Shown one piece after another: positions 9,201 to 18,700 of a stretch of DNA of 64,000 nucleotides. The DNA lies in contig CAMDEA010000010.1 in the NCBI GenBank assembly GCA_945893045.1, positions 1 through 64,000 of the forward strand, read 5' to 3'. Numbering within the stretch: the stretch's first letter is position 1; every line of letters begins with the position of its first letter. Origin of the DNA: Planctomyces sp. SH-PL62 (GTDB lineage Bacteria > Planctomycetota > Planctomycetia > Planctomycetales > Planctomycetaceae). Both the position numbers and the translations under genes were made by a program. The notes under the pieces are model-generated. The model did no database searches and was not told where the DNA came from. It saw only the letters and a program-made list of their open reading frames with translations.

Positions 9201-12200
9201 GAGCAGGAACGAGAACTCGGCCAACTTCGGATCGTGCGTCAGCGTCGTGAACAGCAGATAAACCCGCGCGAGGCTGTCATACGCCTCGAACTTCGACGTG
9301 GCGATGTCCGCCAACGTAAACGGCTGCCCGGCCCCAACCAGACTGATTCGCTTCTGCTGCGTGAAATGCTTCTTCGGATCAAGCCCGTTCGCCAACCGCA
9401 AATCAACGAACGTCGAGCGCGGCTCGTCGAGCGCGACGCTCCGCCACGTCGTGCTCAGCGGATCGCAGGCGACAACATGCAGATGCTGATGCGCTCCGAG
9501 CAAATCGCGCTTCAACACGATCTTGCCATCCTTGTCCGGCACGATGTTCACGAACACTGCTGACGCTTCGGCCAGGAAGTCGAGATTCGCGAAGTCTCCG
9601 CCGCGAGCGACCGCTGCGGCTTGCGCCTCGCCGCGTGCCATCGCGCTGGCTGGCGGCGAACCTTTCGCTCCGAAATCGTCGCCGACGGCCGCGATCTGCT
9701 CGCCAGTCTCGGTCGAACGCAGCACCCACGGATTCAGCAGCAGCGACGGCCGCTCCAGCGTGTTGCCCGGAAACTTCCGCGCGTACTTGCGGTCGATGAT
9801 GTACCGATACTCGTCGCCGATGTTGCGGCCCGCCAGATACACGGACTCAGCCGGCGACGTGCGAATCGAGTATGGCTCGGCTTGAGTGATCTTCGCGAGA
9901 TGATTCCCCGCCGCGAATACCGGAGCGAACCGCGTCGCGAACAAATGCACGCGAGCAAACTTGTTCGCGTTGCTGAGCTGGATCACCAGTTCCTTGTCAT
10001 CCGCTTTGACGCTCTCAATCTGCAACGCCTTGAGCGGTTTCGTTTCGAGTTGCCGCACATTACCGAGCACATAACCATGCTTCGTCTCGCCCGAAGCGAT
10101 GCGAATGCGAACGTGCCGATTCAACGACTTGAGCCACAGGTCGTAGTCTCCTTCCTTCAAGCCGCTGATCGTGATGAGGCTGTTCTTGATCGAGAGATTG
10201 TCAAAGCGATCGGTGAGGAACGAATCGGCTCGCAGTTCGAGGAGGGAGAGTGCAGTTCGTAGGTCAGCCTTTCCAGGCTGACCCGGCGCGCGATCGACGT
10301 CCTTCGGAGCCTTCGGGTCAGCCTGGAAAGGCTGACCTACGAACGGCAGCGTCAGCACTTCGCCGACTCGGCCGTGCAGCGATTGCGAATAGACGTGCTC
10401 GTCTGGCCGAATCGGCCAGGCGTGTTGAGTTCCCTCCGGTCCCGTCGCCGTGATCGCCGTGATGTCCACAAGCGGGCCGAGCGATACTCGGCCAGCCTTG
10501 TCGGACTTAAACGTCAAATGCTTCGGGTCGCGGAAGTCGCGGTGCTTGACCACGATTTGTATCGGCCGCGACGTTTTCGGCTCGCCCGTCTTGCCGAGCA
10601 GTTCCAAAAAATATCCGGCACTCGTGCGCAGCAAGTGCAAATCTTCAATCTTGTCCGTCCGGTCAATCTCGTTGAGCGCGAACGATTCATTCGCGGCCAG
10701 CGAGATCGTCGCGTTCGTGCTGAGCACTTTGACTTGCCCGATCAACTGAAAGCTCAACGCCTGCACGCGCGGCGGGACTTGAAACTCGTGCGTCGATTCG
10801 CGGTCCTCGAATAATTTGAAATTCGGGATCTCAGTCGAGGACGCGACACCGTCATGATCGGTCGAAATGATTTGCAGTTTGACTTGCTCCAATAGCTTCG
10901 TGCTGACCGGCGTCCCGTTCAGCGTGAGCTGCGGTCGAATGACGACTATCGCTTTCTTGCGACTCAGCAACGATTCGCGATCCACAAAGATGCCGGCCGA
11001 CAACGCGAACGCTTCGCCCTCGTGCTGGAAGTAATCGAGACACGCGAACTCACTCCGGACGAGGACCATTGGTTGCCGGCTCGGCTGATGCGTGAACGGG
11101 ACCGTGATCTCGCCCGACTTGTCGGCGACGTATTCATGCCCACTCAGCAGGATGCGAGCGTCATCGACTTTCTGATTCTTCTCGTCGAGTACCGTGAAGA
11201 CCTGCCCGGCCGTGCCCGTCTTCGCCAAGAACTTCAGCTTGCCTTTGCGAATCAACGCCCGGCTGCTGCGGCCGTTGCCGATGAAATCGACGACGTACAC
11301 GCCCGGCTTCTTGAGTTCGGGAAGCTCGAAGCGGCGGCGAACTCGGCGGAACGACGTGTCGTTGTAGGTGTGCGTCGTCTCGCGATTGGCGACCAGACCG
11401 TCGAGATTCACGTCAGTGTCTACTTCGCGAAGCTGCTCGCGGTAGAAATTCTTCGTGTTGATCTCGAAGACCTTCACAATCAACGTGCCGACGTTCTTGA
11501 CGTGCAGATCCAGCGCGACCGGCTCATCAGCGGAGTACGTCGTGCGATTCGTCGGATCGAATTCGATCTCAACCCGCTGCTTGAGCTGCTGGAAGAGTTC
11601 GGCCGGCAGCATCGCCGCCCATTGCTCTGGCTCGCCGAGTCCGTTGAGGATCTTCGTTTCGGCAAAAAGATGTTTGAGGTAGATGTCGTTGATGAACGGC
11701 TCGAACTCCTTCGCGTTCGCGGCGTCGAGCAGGAAATGTTGCAGGTAACTGCGGACGAGCGGCTCGTCATTCGCCACCGGCGGCAACAGCGTTCCCGGAC
11801 GCAGGTCGTGATTCAGATGCGCCGGATGCTGCTTGATCGCCTCGCCCTCGCGCATCGACTTCGACAAATAGCCGACCGGCCGAGGCAGCTTGAGGTAAGC
11901 CAGAAACCGATCCTTGTCCAACTTGCCGAGCGACCGATCCAACCAGAGCCGGTGATACAGCGTTTGTGCTCGAAGCGGATTCTGGATCGGCGGCAGCTTG
12001 CTGGTGAACGCGATGATCCGGTCGAGGTACGCCGTCATCGCTTTCGTGTCGTGCTGCCAATCCTCATCTGGCCCCGGCTGCAATCGACTGAGCGACGCGA
12101 CCACCCAATGATGATTCTGAACCAAATCCGGCTTGAGCTTGAGCATGTCGTCGAGCTGCGCCTGCGTCAGCAACTTGTGAATCGCGAACTGTCCGAAGCC

Positions 12201-12827
12201 GCCGGAATTCGGATGATTCATGTCGTCGGCAATAAGCTGTGTCAGTCCGGCGCAATCCGGCCGAGCCAACCGCGAAATCAAATGCCGCCGCCGATCGCCA
12301 TCCAACTTTTCGTTGACCAGCCAATCGAAGGACGCATCCGTGAAGCCTTCCGTATTCGGCTGCTGCAAGGCTTGCTGCATCCACGTCGCCCGCGAGATCC
12401 ACTGAGGGTCGAGCTTCGTCGGCAAGTTCGGCTCGACGCCGAGTTCTTCTTTCTGATGCCCGAAGTTCACTCCCAGCTTGTTGCGCAGGAACTCCAGCGT
12501 CTTCTGCGGATTCTTGTCGTAGGTCAGCAACGCCTGCCGCGCGAGGATTTCATTGACCCGCTGCGTGTGCCCAATCTTCTGAATCCATTGCGTGACGAGC
12601 GGCTCAACCTTGTCGAACTGCTCGGCCTGCTGCGCGTGCAGGCAGTGGAAGTAATAAAAGTCTTCCGTCCCCGGCACGAGCTGCTTGAGCGGCACCGCTC
12701 GATCCGGCGCGAGGGCAAAGTCCTCGATGAAGTTGATCTCACCGCCGCGAGTTTGTTCGATCCCCATCGTTCCGATACCAATTGCCAAAGTCACGCTGAA
12801 CGCTCGAAGCCAATGAGACCATCGCAT
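6225..12827 (-). CDS. Giant secreted protein (about 2200 aa), unknown function
   Basis: One uninterrupted frame of about 2200 residues. The signal peptide starts at MRWSHWLRAFSVTLAIGIG and probably ends before GGEINF; ATG 12827 has GAGG five bases upstream, so I reject the 15 extra codons further out. About residues 420-900 look like stacked immunoglobulin or macroglobulin-like beta domains (for example VKNVGTLIVKVFEIN and KPGVYVVDFIGNGR). A low-complexity Ala/Pro/Gly segment (AGGGAPAAPPPNRALGGFG) and a charged linker with DFDSDGAKLDDDV separate these from a helical, repeat-like C-terminal part. No thioester motif or catalytic motif was found, so alpha-2-macroglobulin is only a loose comparison. 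Two palindromic elements (6610-6698 and 10255-10344) are embedded in frame. It is probably a periplasmic or surface protein. Confidence 0.7.
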   Translation of the reverse strand: MRWSHWLRAFSVTLAIGIGTMGIEQTRGGEINFIEDFALAPDRAVPLKQLVPGTEDFYYFHCLHAQQAEQFDKVEPLVTQWIQKIGHTQRVNEILARQALLTYDKNPQKTLEFLRNKLGVNFGHQKEELGVEPNLPTKLDPQWISRATWMQQALQQPNTEGFTDASFDWLVNEKLDGDRRRHLISRLARPDCAGLTQLIADDMNHPNSGGFGQFAIHKLLTQAQLDDMLKLKPDLVQNHHWVVASLSRLQPGPDEDWQHDTKAMTAYLDRIIAFTSKLPPIQNPLRAQTLYHRLWLDRSLGKLDKDRFLAYLKLPRPVGYLSKSMREGEAIKQHPAHLNHDLRPGTLLPPVANDEPLVRSYLQHFLLDAANAKEFEPFINDIYLKHLFAETKILNGLGEPEQWAAMLPAELFQQLKQRVEIEFDPTNRTTYSADEPVALDLHVKNVGTLIVKVFEINTKNFYREQLREVDTDVNLDGLVANRETTHTYNDTSFRRVRRRFELPELKKPGVYVVDFIGNGRSSRALIRKGKLKFLAKTGTAGQVFTVLDEKNQKVDDARILLSGHEYVADKSGEITVPFTHQPSRQPMVLVRSEFACLDYFQHEGEAFALSAGIFVDRESLLSRKKAIVVIRPQLTLNGTPVSTKLLEQVKLQIISTDHDGVASSTEIPNFKLFEDRESTHEFQVPPRVQALSFQLIGQVKVLSTNATISLAANESFALNEIDRTDKIEDLHLLRTSAGYFLELLGKTGEPKTSRPIQIVVKHRDFRDPKHLTFKSDKAGRVSLGPLVDITAITATGPEGTQHAWPIRPDEHVYSQSLHGRVGEVLTLPFVGQPFQADPKAPKDVDRAPGQPGKADLRTALSLLELRADSFLTDRFDNLSIKNSLITISGLKEGDYDLWLKSLNRHVRIRIASGETKHGYVLGNVRQLETKPLKALQIESVKADDKELVIQLSNANKFARVHLFATRFAPVFAAGNHLAKITQAEPYSIRTSPAESVYLAGRNIGDEYRYIIDRKYARKFPGNTLERPSLLLNPWVLRSTETGEQIAAVGDDFGAKGSPPASAMARGEAQAAAVARGGDFANLDFLAEASAVFVNIVPDKDGKIVLKRDLLGAHQHLHVVACDPLSTTWRSVALDEPRSTFVDLRLANGLDPKKHFTQQKRISLVGAGQPFTLADIATSKFEAYDSLARVYLLFTTLTHDPKLAEFSFLLNWPKLKPEEQKEKYSKFACHELNVFLARKDPKFFLAVVKPYLANKKDKTFLDRWLLGDVVAPFLQPWSHGQLNVAERVFLAQHINGEAPKTSRHIDELFKLQPPNIDRFLHLFDTAAKGSALETNDALGLKLNLDRRLKESEVMFETLAAGIPAPAAAGGGAPAAPPPNRALGGFGAMAGDQAEAKKAGKQQLGLREKAKEEAGVDRLRRGLARDGKPQDASRKELADKKDSNKNGVVDFDSDGAKLDDDVQYFAKRRLAEVRQLYRKMDPTKEWAENNYYHLAIAEQNPGLITVNSFWRDYAQHDPTKPFLSTNIADASRNFTEMMLALAVLDLPFEPAKHESKFDGPQMTLAAGSPMIVFHEEIKAAQPAADKVPILVSQNFFRHGDRHRQENGEQIDKYVADEFVIHTVYGCQVVVTNPTSARLKLTVLLQVPQGAIPVANGQPTKSVHVDLQPYHTQTLDYFFYFPAAGQFPHFPIHVAKNGELIAFATPSTFNVVDKPTKIDTESWDYVSQYASADDCLKFLNNHNVHGLNLDRMAWRMHDAKFFDAAISLLSTRHAFHMTLWSYGLLHNHVAATREFLQHSDGLVNECGGRLVSTLLTINPVARRTYEHLDYKPLVNARAHRLGQQRQIVNAKFNEQYHRSLREFSYQRSLTDDDLMVVTYDLLLQDRIEESLTTFARVNPERLPTRLQYDYFQAYLDFFTDNPKLARAIAAKYTDYPVDRWRQAFASIKAQLDEIEGAGPKKIDTDDRNQDQTQLAATDPNFDFNVEAKQLTINHQNLDEVKVSYYLMDVELLFSRNPFVQQFRGQFSLIQPNHVDTVDLKRPVATRRTEGVSPLVGNGSGSDEDANATSGLTPAIRQAGQMKVELPKDLHNKNVLVEITGGGQTKTQAYYSNSLAVQLIENYGQLKVTHATNNKPISKAYVKVYAQRPDGSSRFYKDGYTDLRGRFDYSSLNTNDLDAVTKFSVLVMSDEHGAIVKEANPPKQ
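6610..6698. repeat. Palindromic element inside the giant CDS (E)
   Basis: The arms GGCGGGCGTCAGCCCGCTGG and CCAGAGGGCTAACGCCCTCC pair with about 22 of 26 matches. It lies in frame in the C-terminal part of the 2200-residue protein and encodes a Gly/Ser/Asp-rich patch (LVGNGSGSDEDANATSG) that looks unlike its surroundings. No clear target duplication. Confidence 0.75.
10255..10344. repeat. Palindromic element inside the giant CDS (D)
   Basis: Perfect 30-base arms (GTTCGTAGGTCAGCCTTTCC continuing to AGGCTGACCC, and the exact complement) around a 30-base loop. It is translated in frame as FVGQPFQADPKAP ... GQPGKADLR within the 2200-residue protein. Perfect arms suggest a recent arrival. Confidence 0.9.
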
Positions 12828-13163
12828 GGGAACCTCGCTGAAATGTTGGTGACGGATGAATTCAGAGACCATCCGCGCAGAATGTGGGCCGCCTCAGGAC
12901 AGGGACGTGCCAAGAGGCGGTCGTCTTAGAGAAAGTTCCCGCGGATTCTACAAATGCCACGAGCCAAGTCGCTGCGGATTTGACGCTGTCCCATTGGGGC
13001 GCGAATATCCGCCGGTCGTTTTGTTGTACGCCACCCCGCTTGTCGGGGTGGTTCCCGCGCTCTGCAGCTAGGGAATTCTTCTGTGGCATCCGTAGCCGCA
13101 GAGCGCGGGAACCACCGGGACAAGCCCGGTGGCGGAGTTTCATGGAATCTGTCGAGGTTGTTC
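12828..13163. other. Divergent intergenic region upstream of lysS
   Basis: A 336-base gap between the divergently transcribed giant-protein gene and lysS. It must hold both promoters, but I could not assign clear -35/-10 pairs. Its right half is the palindromic element at 13030-13134. No supported coding sequence. Confidence 0.5.
13030..13134. repeat. Palindromic element upstream of lysS
   Basis: Nested hairpins: the outer arms carry CCACCCCGCTTGTCGGGGTG and a related complement, and the inner arms TTCCCGCGCTCTGC and GCAGAGCGCGGGAA. The frame stays open through it, which is why lysS could be over-extended at its 5' end. Confidence 0.85.
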
Positions 13164-14645
13164 ATGTCCGATACCGATCCGCTGTCATCATCACAAGAAC
13201 CGCATCGTTTGGAGGCGGCTCGGCTGGAAAAACTGCACAAGCTCGAAGCGCTGGGAATCGACCCGTGGGGACAACGGTTTGATGGGCACATCGGGATCGG
13301 AACCGCTCGCGACAAATGCCCCGCCGAGTACGGCACGGACGGTGAGACAGTGCGCGTCGCCGGGCGGATCATGTTGCAGAACGATCGCGGCAAGCTGAAG
13401 TTCTTTCACATTCAAGACGCCACCGGCCGCATCCAGTTGATGATCTCGAAGAAGGACGTGCCGGAGACGACGTGGCAGGCGATTGAACAACTCGATCTCG
13501 GCGACCTCGTCGGCATCGACGGCCGGCTGCGAGTCACCAAGACCGGTGAGAAGACGATCTTCGTCGAACAGCTCACGCCACTGTGCAAATCGCTGGCGAC
13601 GCCGCCAGAGAAATTTCACGGAGCACACGACATCGAGATGCTCTTGCGGCACCGCTACATCGACATGATCTACAACGAGGGGGTACTCGACCGGCTGCTG
13701 AAGCGGACGCGGATCATCAGCTCGATCCGAGCCACGCTCGCCGGGCACGGCTACGTCGAGGCGGAGACGCCGGTGCTGCACGCGATCGCGGGGGGGGCAG
13801 CGGCCCGGCCATTCGTCACGCATCACAACGCGCTCGATATCAATCTGTATCTGCGGATCGCGCTGGAGCTGCATCTCAAGCGGCTGATGGTCGGCGGCAT
13901 CGAGCGGGTTTATGAGATCGGCCGAGTCTTCCGCAACGAGGGGATCGACGCCACGCACAATCCCGAATTCACGATGATCGAGCTGTATCAAGCCTATGCG
14001 AACTACGAAGTCATGATGGACCTGTGCGAGCAGATCACCCTCGACGCCTCGAAGGCCGCCGGCAACGAGTCGCTCGTGGTGCCGTGGGGAGACAAAACGG
14101 TCGATCTGACTCCGCCGTGGCAGCGGTGCAAGTATGCGGACCTGTTTCGCGAGCACGCCGGCTGTGACATGCACGACACCGATGCCGTGCTGGCGAAAGC
14201 GAAGTCATTGCACATCGAAACCGCCGGCAAGCACCCGGACGTGCTCGTCAACGAAGTCTTCGAGGCGACGGTCGAAGACGCACTCGTCGGCCCGGTCTTC
14301 GTCATCGACTACCCGGCCTCAATGTGCCCGCTGACCAAACGGAAAACATCCGATCCGAGCATCGCCGAGCGATTTGAACTCTTCATCCACGGCCGCGAGA
14401 TCGCGAACGCCTACACCGAACTCAACGACCCCCGTCTGCAAGAGGAAACCTTCCGCACGCAATTGGCCGGCCAGGCGGAAGAGGACTCGATGGCCAAGAT
14501 GGACCATGAGTTCGTCTACGCCCTGAAAGTCGGAATGCCTCCGGCCGGCGGCATGGGCATCGGCATCGACCGGCTGGTGATGTTGCTGACAAACACGAAT
14601 ACAATCCGCGATGTCATCGCCTTCCCGTTGCTGAAGCCGGAGTGA
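13164..14645 (+). CDS. lysS: Lysyl-tRNA synthetase, class II
   Basis: A 493-residue cytoplasmic enzyme that charges tRNA-Lys with lysine using ATP. The N-terminal OB-fold anticodon-binding domain (about 50-150, with [19 protein letters not shown]) is followed by the class II core: motif 2 [17 protein letters not shown] and motif 3 [14 protein letters not shown] near the C terminus. Length is normal for bacterial LysS (about 500). ATG 13164 is chosen because GAGG precedes it by seven bases and the 27 codons further upstream come from a palindromic element. A run of eight Gs at about 13790-13797 (in the [12 protein letters not shown] region) is intact in frame. Confidence 0.95.
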   Translation: MSDTDPLSSSQEPHRLEAARLEKLHKLEALGIDPWGQRFDGHIGIGTARDKCPAEYGTDGETVRVAGRIMLQNDRGKLKFFHIQDATGRIQLMISKKDVPETTWQAIEQLDLGDLVGIDGRLRVTKTGEKTIFVEQLTPLCKSLATPPEKFHGAHDIEMLLRHRYIDMIYNEGVLDRLLKRTRIISSIRATLAGHGYVEAETPVLHAIAGGAAARPFVTHHNALDINLYLRIALELHLKRLMVGGIERVYEIGRVFRNEGIDATHNPEFTMIELYQAYANYEVMMDLCEQITLDASKAAGNESLVVPWGDKTVDLTPPWQRCKYADLFREHAGCDMHDTDAVLAKAKSLHIETAGKHPDVLVNEVFEATVEDALVGPVFVIDYPASMCPLTKRKTSDPSIAERFELFIHGREIANAYTELNDPRLQEETFRTQLAGQAEEDSMAKMDHEFVYALKVGMPPAGGMGIGIDRLVMLLTNTNTIRDVIAFPLLKPE

Positions 14646-14681
14646 TGGACGCGGTACGACCATCTTTTTGAGGAGACAATC

Positions 14682-15395
14682 ATGTTCGTCATTCGGAATC
14701 GTTCGCTGGTTGCGGTGTTGTCGATCTTGGTCTTGAGCGGCTTCGTCGCCTTGCGTGCGGAAGACAAGAAGGCTGAAAAGAAAGCTGATCCGAAGCCGAA
14801 GCGCGAGATCAAACTCTTTAACGGCAAGGATCTCGACGGCTGGAAGAACTCGATGTTCGGCGGCGACGGCGAGATCGCGGTTGAAGACGGTCAACTGATC
14901 CTTGACCGAGGCAACGAACTGACCGGTGTCACATGGAAAGACGAGAAGAGTCTGCCGAAGTTCAACTACGAGATTTCGCTGGAGGCTCAGCGCGTTGAAG
15001 GGAGCGACTTCTTTTGTGGGCTGACGTTTCCGATCAAGGACGACCCGTGCAGTCTGATCCTCGGCGGCTGGGGCGGGACGGTGTGCGGGATCTCCAGTCT
15101 CGACTTCAAAGACGCCTCGGAAAACGAGACGACATTGTTCCGCGAATTCAAAAACGGCCAGTGGTACAAGATCCGCCTGCGGGTCTTGGAGAAGCGGCTG
15201 ACCGCCTGGATCGACGGCAAGGAAATCATCGACGTCGATCTGACAGGTAAGAAAATCGGCATCCGCAGCGAGGTCGATCCGAGCAAGCCGCTGGGGTTTT
15301 GCTCGTATTCCACGAAGGCCGCGCTGCGGAACATCGTGCTGAAGGAAGTTGAACCCCCGAAGGAGAAACCGGCTGCGGGCGATTCTTCCAAGTGA
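14682..15395 (+). CDS. Secreted DUF1080 (3-keto-disaccharide hydrolase-like) protein
   Basis: A 237-residue exported protein with a signal peptide (VAVLSILVLSGFVALRAED) and a charged linker (KKAEKKADPKPKRE). The mature part is a DUF1080 concanavalin-like fold: FNGKDLDGWK at the start, GGWGGTVCGISSLD in the middle, and WYKIRLRVLEKRLTAWIDGK near the end. The family is very abundant in planctomycetes, and some members act on 3-keto-glycosides; the substrate here is unknown. GAGGAG lies upstream of ATG 14682. It sits 36 bases after lysS, so it may be read through from it, but no functional link is suggested. Confidence 0.85.
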   Translation: MFVIRNRSLVAVLSILVLSGFVALRAEDKKAEKKADPKPKREIKLFNGKDLDGWKNSMFGGDGEIAVEDGQLILDRGNELTGVTWKDEKSLPKFNYEISLEAQRVEGSDFFCGLTFPIKDDPCSLILGGWGGTVCGISSLDFKDASENETTLFREFKNGQWYKIRLRVLEKRLTAWIDGKEIIDVDLTGKKIGIRSEVDPSKPLGFCSYSTKAALRNIVLKEVEPPKEKPAAGDSSK

Positions 15396-15427
15396 GGGGC
15401 TGCCGGATTGAGGCTTTGGCGAATCCT

Positions 15428-15503
15428 GTAGCCCAGGCCCTTGTGGCCTGGAGGATTTGGTCAAAGATCAAGGGATCGACCGACCCACGAGGGGTCGGGC
15501 TAC
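15428..15503. repeat. Intergenic palindromic element
   Basis: Bounded by GTAGCCCAGGCCC and GGGTCGGGCTAC, with a second smaller hairpin (CCAGGCCCTTGTGGCCTGG) in the left half. The outer arms are imperfect. It lies between the DUF1080 gene and the large cytochrome gene. Confidence 0.65.
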
Positions 15504-15713
15504 AGTAGCCACGTGTGAAAAATCCTGGACTCGACAGTCGCTTTCTCCTGAGGGGTTCGGGTACTCTGGTTCTCAATGTTCCTGAGGCGGCTCGGCGGAT
15601 CCGAGTTGGCTTTCCGGAACTCCCGCCCCCTAGTCCCGCCAAATTATTTCCGGTTGAGCGTTCCGCGTCGGATGCGGAGTTCAACGACGGCCCTTTAAGA
15701 ATGAGGTGTCGCG

Positions 15714-18700
15714 ATGCGTGCGCTTAGGCATCGTTCCGTGGTTGTGTGCTTGGGTTTGATCGGTTTGTCGTCGTCTTCGACGCTGCTGGCGGCCGAGACT
15801 CCGGCCGCTGATGCGGTGAGCTTCGACAAGCAAGTTCGCCTAATCTTTCAGGCGAATTGCCTGGGCTGCCATCAGCCCGCCAAAGCCGGCGGTCAGTATG
15901 TGATGACGGCGTTCGATAAGCTCGCCAAAGGGGGCGAAAGCGGTTCGGCCGCTGTCGTGCCGGGCAAGCCGGAAGGGAGCTACCTTCTGCAACTCATCAC
16001 GCCCAAGGACGGCAAAGCCGAGATGCCGAAAGGCAAAGCTCCGCTGACAGCCGCCGAGATCGAGATCATTAAGAAGTGGATCGCTCAAGGAGCGAAGGAC
16101 GACACCGCTGCCGGAGCCAAGCAGCGCTACGATCAAGATCATCCGCCCGAATACACCCGACCGCCGGTCATCACGTCGCTCGATTTTTCTCCCGACGGTC
16201 AAACGCTGGCGATCTCTGGCTTCCATGAAGTGCTCTTGGCCAAAGCCGACACCGGCGAATTGGTCGGCCGGCTCGTCGGCTTGTCCGAACGAATTGAATC
16301 GGTGCGGTTCTCGCCAGATGGGGCACGACTGGCGGTGACGGGCGGTCTTCCCGGCCGCATGGGTGAGATTCAGATTTGGGATCTCGCCACGAAAAAACTG
16401 ACGCTGTCCGTGACGGCGACATTCGACACGGTCTACGGCGGCAGTTGGTCGTCCGACGGCAAGTTGATTGCCTTCGGCGGTGCCGACAACCTCGTGCGAG
16501 CGATCGACACGACGACCGGTCAGCAGGTTCTCCAGAACGGAGCACACTCCGATTGGGTGCTCGATACGGGTTTCTCGCCGGACAACAGCCACCTGGTCTC
16601 CGTCAGCCGCGACATGACGGCGAAGCTGACTGAAGTCGGCACGCAACGGTTCGTCGACAACATTACGTCGATCACGCCGGGTGCTTTGAAAGGTGGAATT
16701 CAAGCTGTCGCTTCTCTGCCGAATCGAGACGAGATGCTGGCCGGCGGATCGGATGGCGTGCCGAAGATTTACCGGCTGTATCGCAAGACGGCGCGGCAAA
16801 TCGGCGATGACGCCAACATGTTGCGGTCGTTGTCCGCGATGCGCGGCCGTATCTTTGGAGTCGCGACCAGCCGCGACGGATTCCGATTCGTCGCGTCGAG
16901 CGCGCTCGACGGCACCGGTCAGGTGTTTGTCTTCCGCTTCGATCCGGCGCAAGTCCCCGCCAACGTGCAGGCGATGCTCGCCAAGAAGTTTGCCGAACGT
17001 GCTCCGGCCGAAAAGGACGCGATCGAGAATCACTTCAAAGCGGCGGCGCTGACCGAAGCGAAAGTCGAAGTCAAAGCGAACGTGTATGCTGTCGCGTTCC
17101 GTCCCGACGGAAACATCGTCGCGGCGGCCGGCTCGGACGGGATCGTCCGATTGATCGACGCGAACAGCGGACAGGTCACCAAAGAATTCTCGGTCGCACC
17201 AATCAAGCCAACGACCGGTACGCCGCCCAGCCAACTTGCGGCGAACTTCAAACCGCCTGTGGAAAAACTCGAAACCGAATCGCTGCCGAATGGGGCGAAG
17301 GTTGTCGGACTCGAAGTCATCCCGAACGCGATCAAGCTGACCAGTCCGTTCGATTACGTCCAACTGCTCATCACAGCGAAGCTCGACAACGGCGACCGCG
17401 TCGATGCGACACGGCTCGCGCAGTCGCAAGCCGCCGCAGCGAATGTGACGGTCTCACCGGTCGGCATCGTCCGGGCAGCCTCTGACGGCGCAACCGCGAT
17501 CGTCGTGAAGCTCGGCGATCAGGCGGCGACGATTCCCGTCGAAGTCACCGGCGTCGCGGCGGAGTTTCATCCCGACTTCATCCGCGACGTGAACCCGGTC
17601 CTCTCGCGCGTCGGCTGCAATGCCGGCACCTGTCACGGAGCCGTCAAAGGCAAGAACGGCTTCAAGCTTTCACTGCGTGGCTACGACCCGATCTACGACG
17701 TGCGAGCGTTGACCGATGACCTGTCGTCTCGCCGAGTGAACCTCGCGTCGCCGGATGACAGCTTGATGCTGCTCAAGACGACCGCCGCTGTGCCGCACAT
17801 GGGCGGACAAGTCATCCAACCGGGCGAGCCGTATTACGAGATCGTTCGCCGCTGGGTTGCCGACGGCGTGAAGCTGGACCTCAACACGCCGCGCGTCACG
17901 AAGATCGAAGTGCTGCCGCAGAATCCGGTCGTGCAATTGATTGGAGCCAAACAGCAACTGCGAGTGCTCGCGACCTACGCCGACGGCCGAGTCCGTGACG
18001 TCACACGCGAAGCGTTCGTCGAAAGCGGCAACACCGAAGTTGCCGCCGCCGAACGAGGCGGGTTGCTGAAGTCTCTGCGGCGCGGCGAAGCGCCGATGCT
18101 TGTCCGCTACGAAGGCTCGTATGCCGCGACCACCTTGACCGTGATGGGCGACCGCACTGGATTCGTCTGGGCCGAACCGCCCGCCAACAACAAGATCGAT
18201 ACGCTCGCCGCCGCCAAATGGCAGCGGATGAAGATTCAGCCATCGGGGCTAGCGTCGGACGCGGACTTTATCCGTCGTGTCTATCTCGACTTGACCGGTC
18301 TGCCGGCCAGCGTCGATCAGGTCAAAGCGTTCCTCGCCGACACGCGCGACACGAAGGTCAAGCGGGACGAACTGGTTGACAAACTCGTCGGCTCGGACGA
18401 CTACGTCGAGTACTGGTCCAACAAGTGGGCCGACTTGTTGCAGGTCAACGGCAAGTTCCTGGCTCGCGAAGGAGCGACCTCGTTCCGCAAATGGATTCGG
18501 GACGAGATCACCGCGAATACGCCCTACGACCAGTTCGCCAAGAAGATCATCACGGCAACCGGCTCGAACAAAGACGTGCCGCAGGCGTCGTACTTCAAGA
18601 TCCTGCGCGACCCGGCTGCGACGATGGAAAACACAACGCACCTATTCCTAGCCGTCCGCTTCAACTGCAACAAATGCCATGATCACCCGTTTGAGCGTTG

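Noticed and set aside
6129-9563. An 1144-codon plus-strand open frame antisense to the giant gene
   Set aside because: Its sequence is Arg/Val/Leu-rich without domain-like order, which is the usual shadow of a GC-rich gene on the other strand. The minus-strand frame has a signal peptide, a ribosome binding site and domain-like structure.
11022-12929. A 635-codon plus-strand open frame
   Set aside because: Antisense shadow of the N-terminal part of the same giant gene, with the same Arg/Leu-rich composition.
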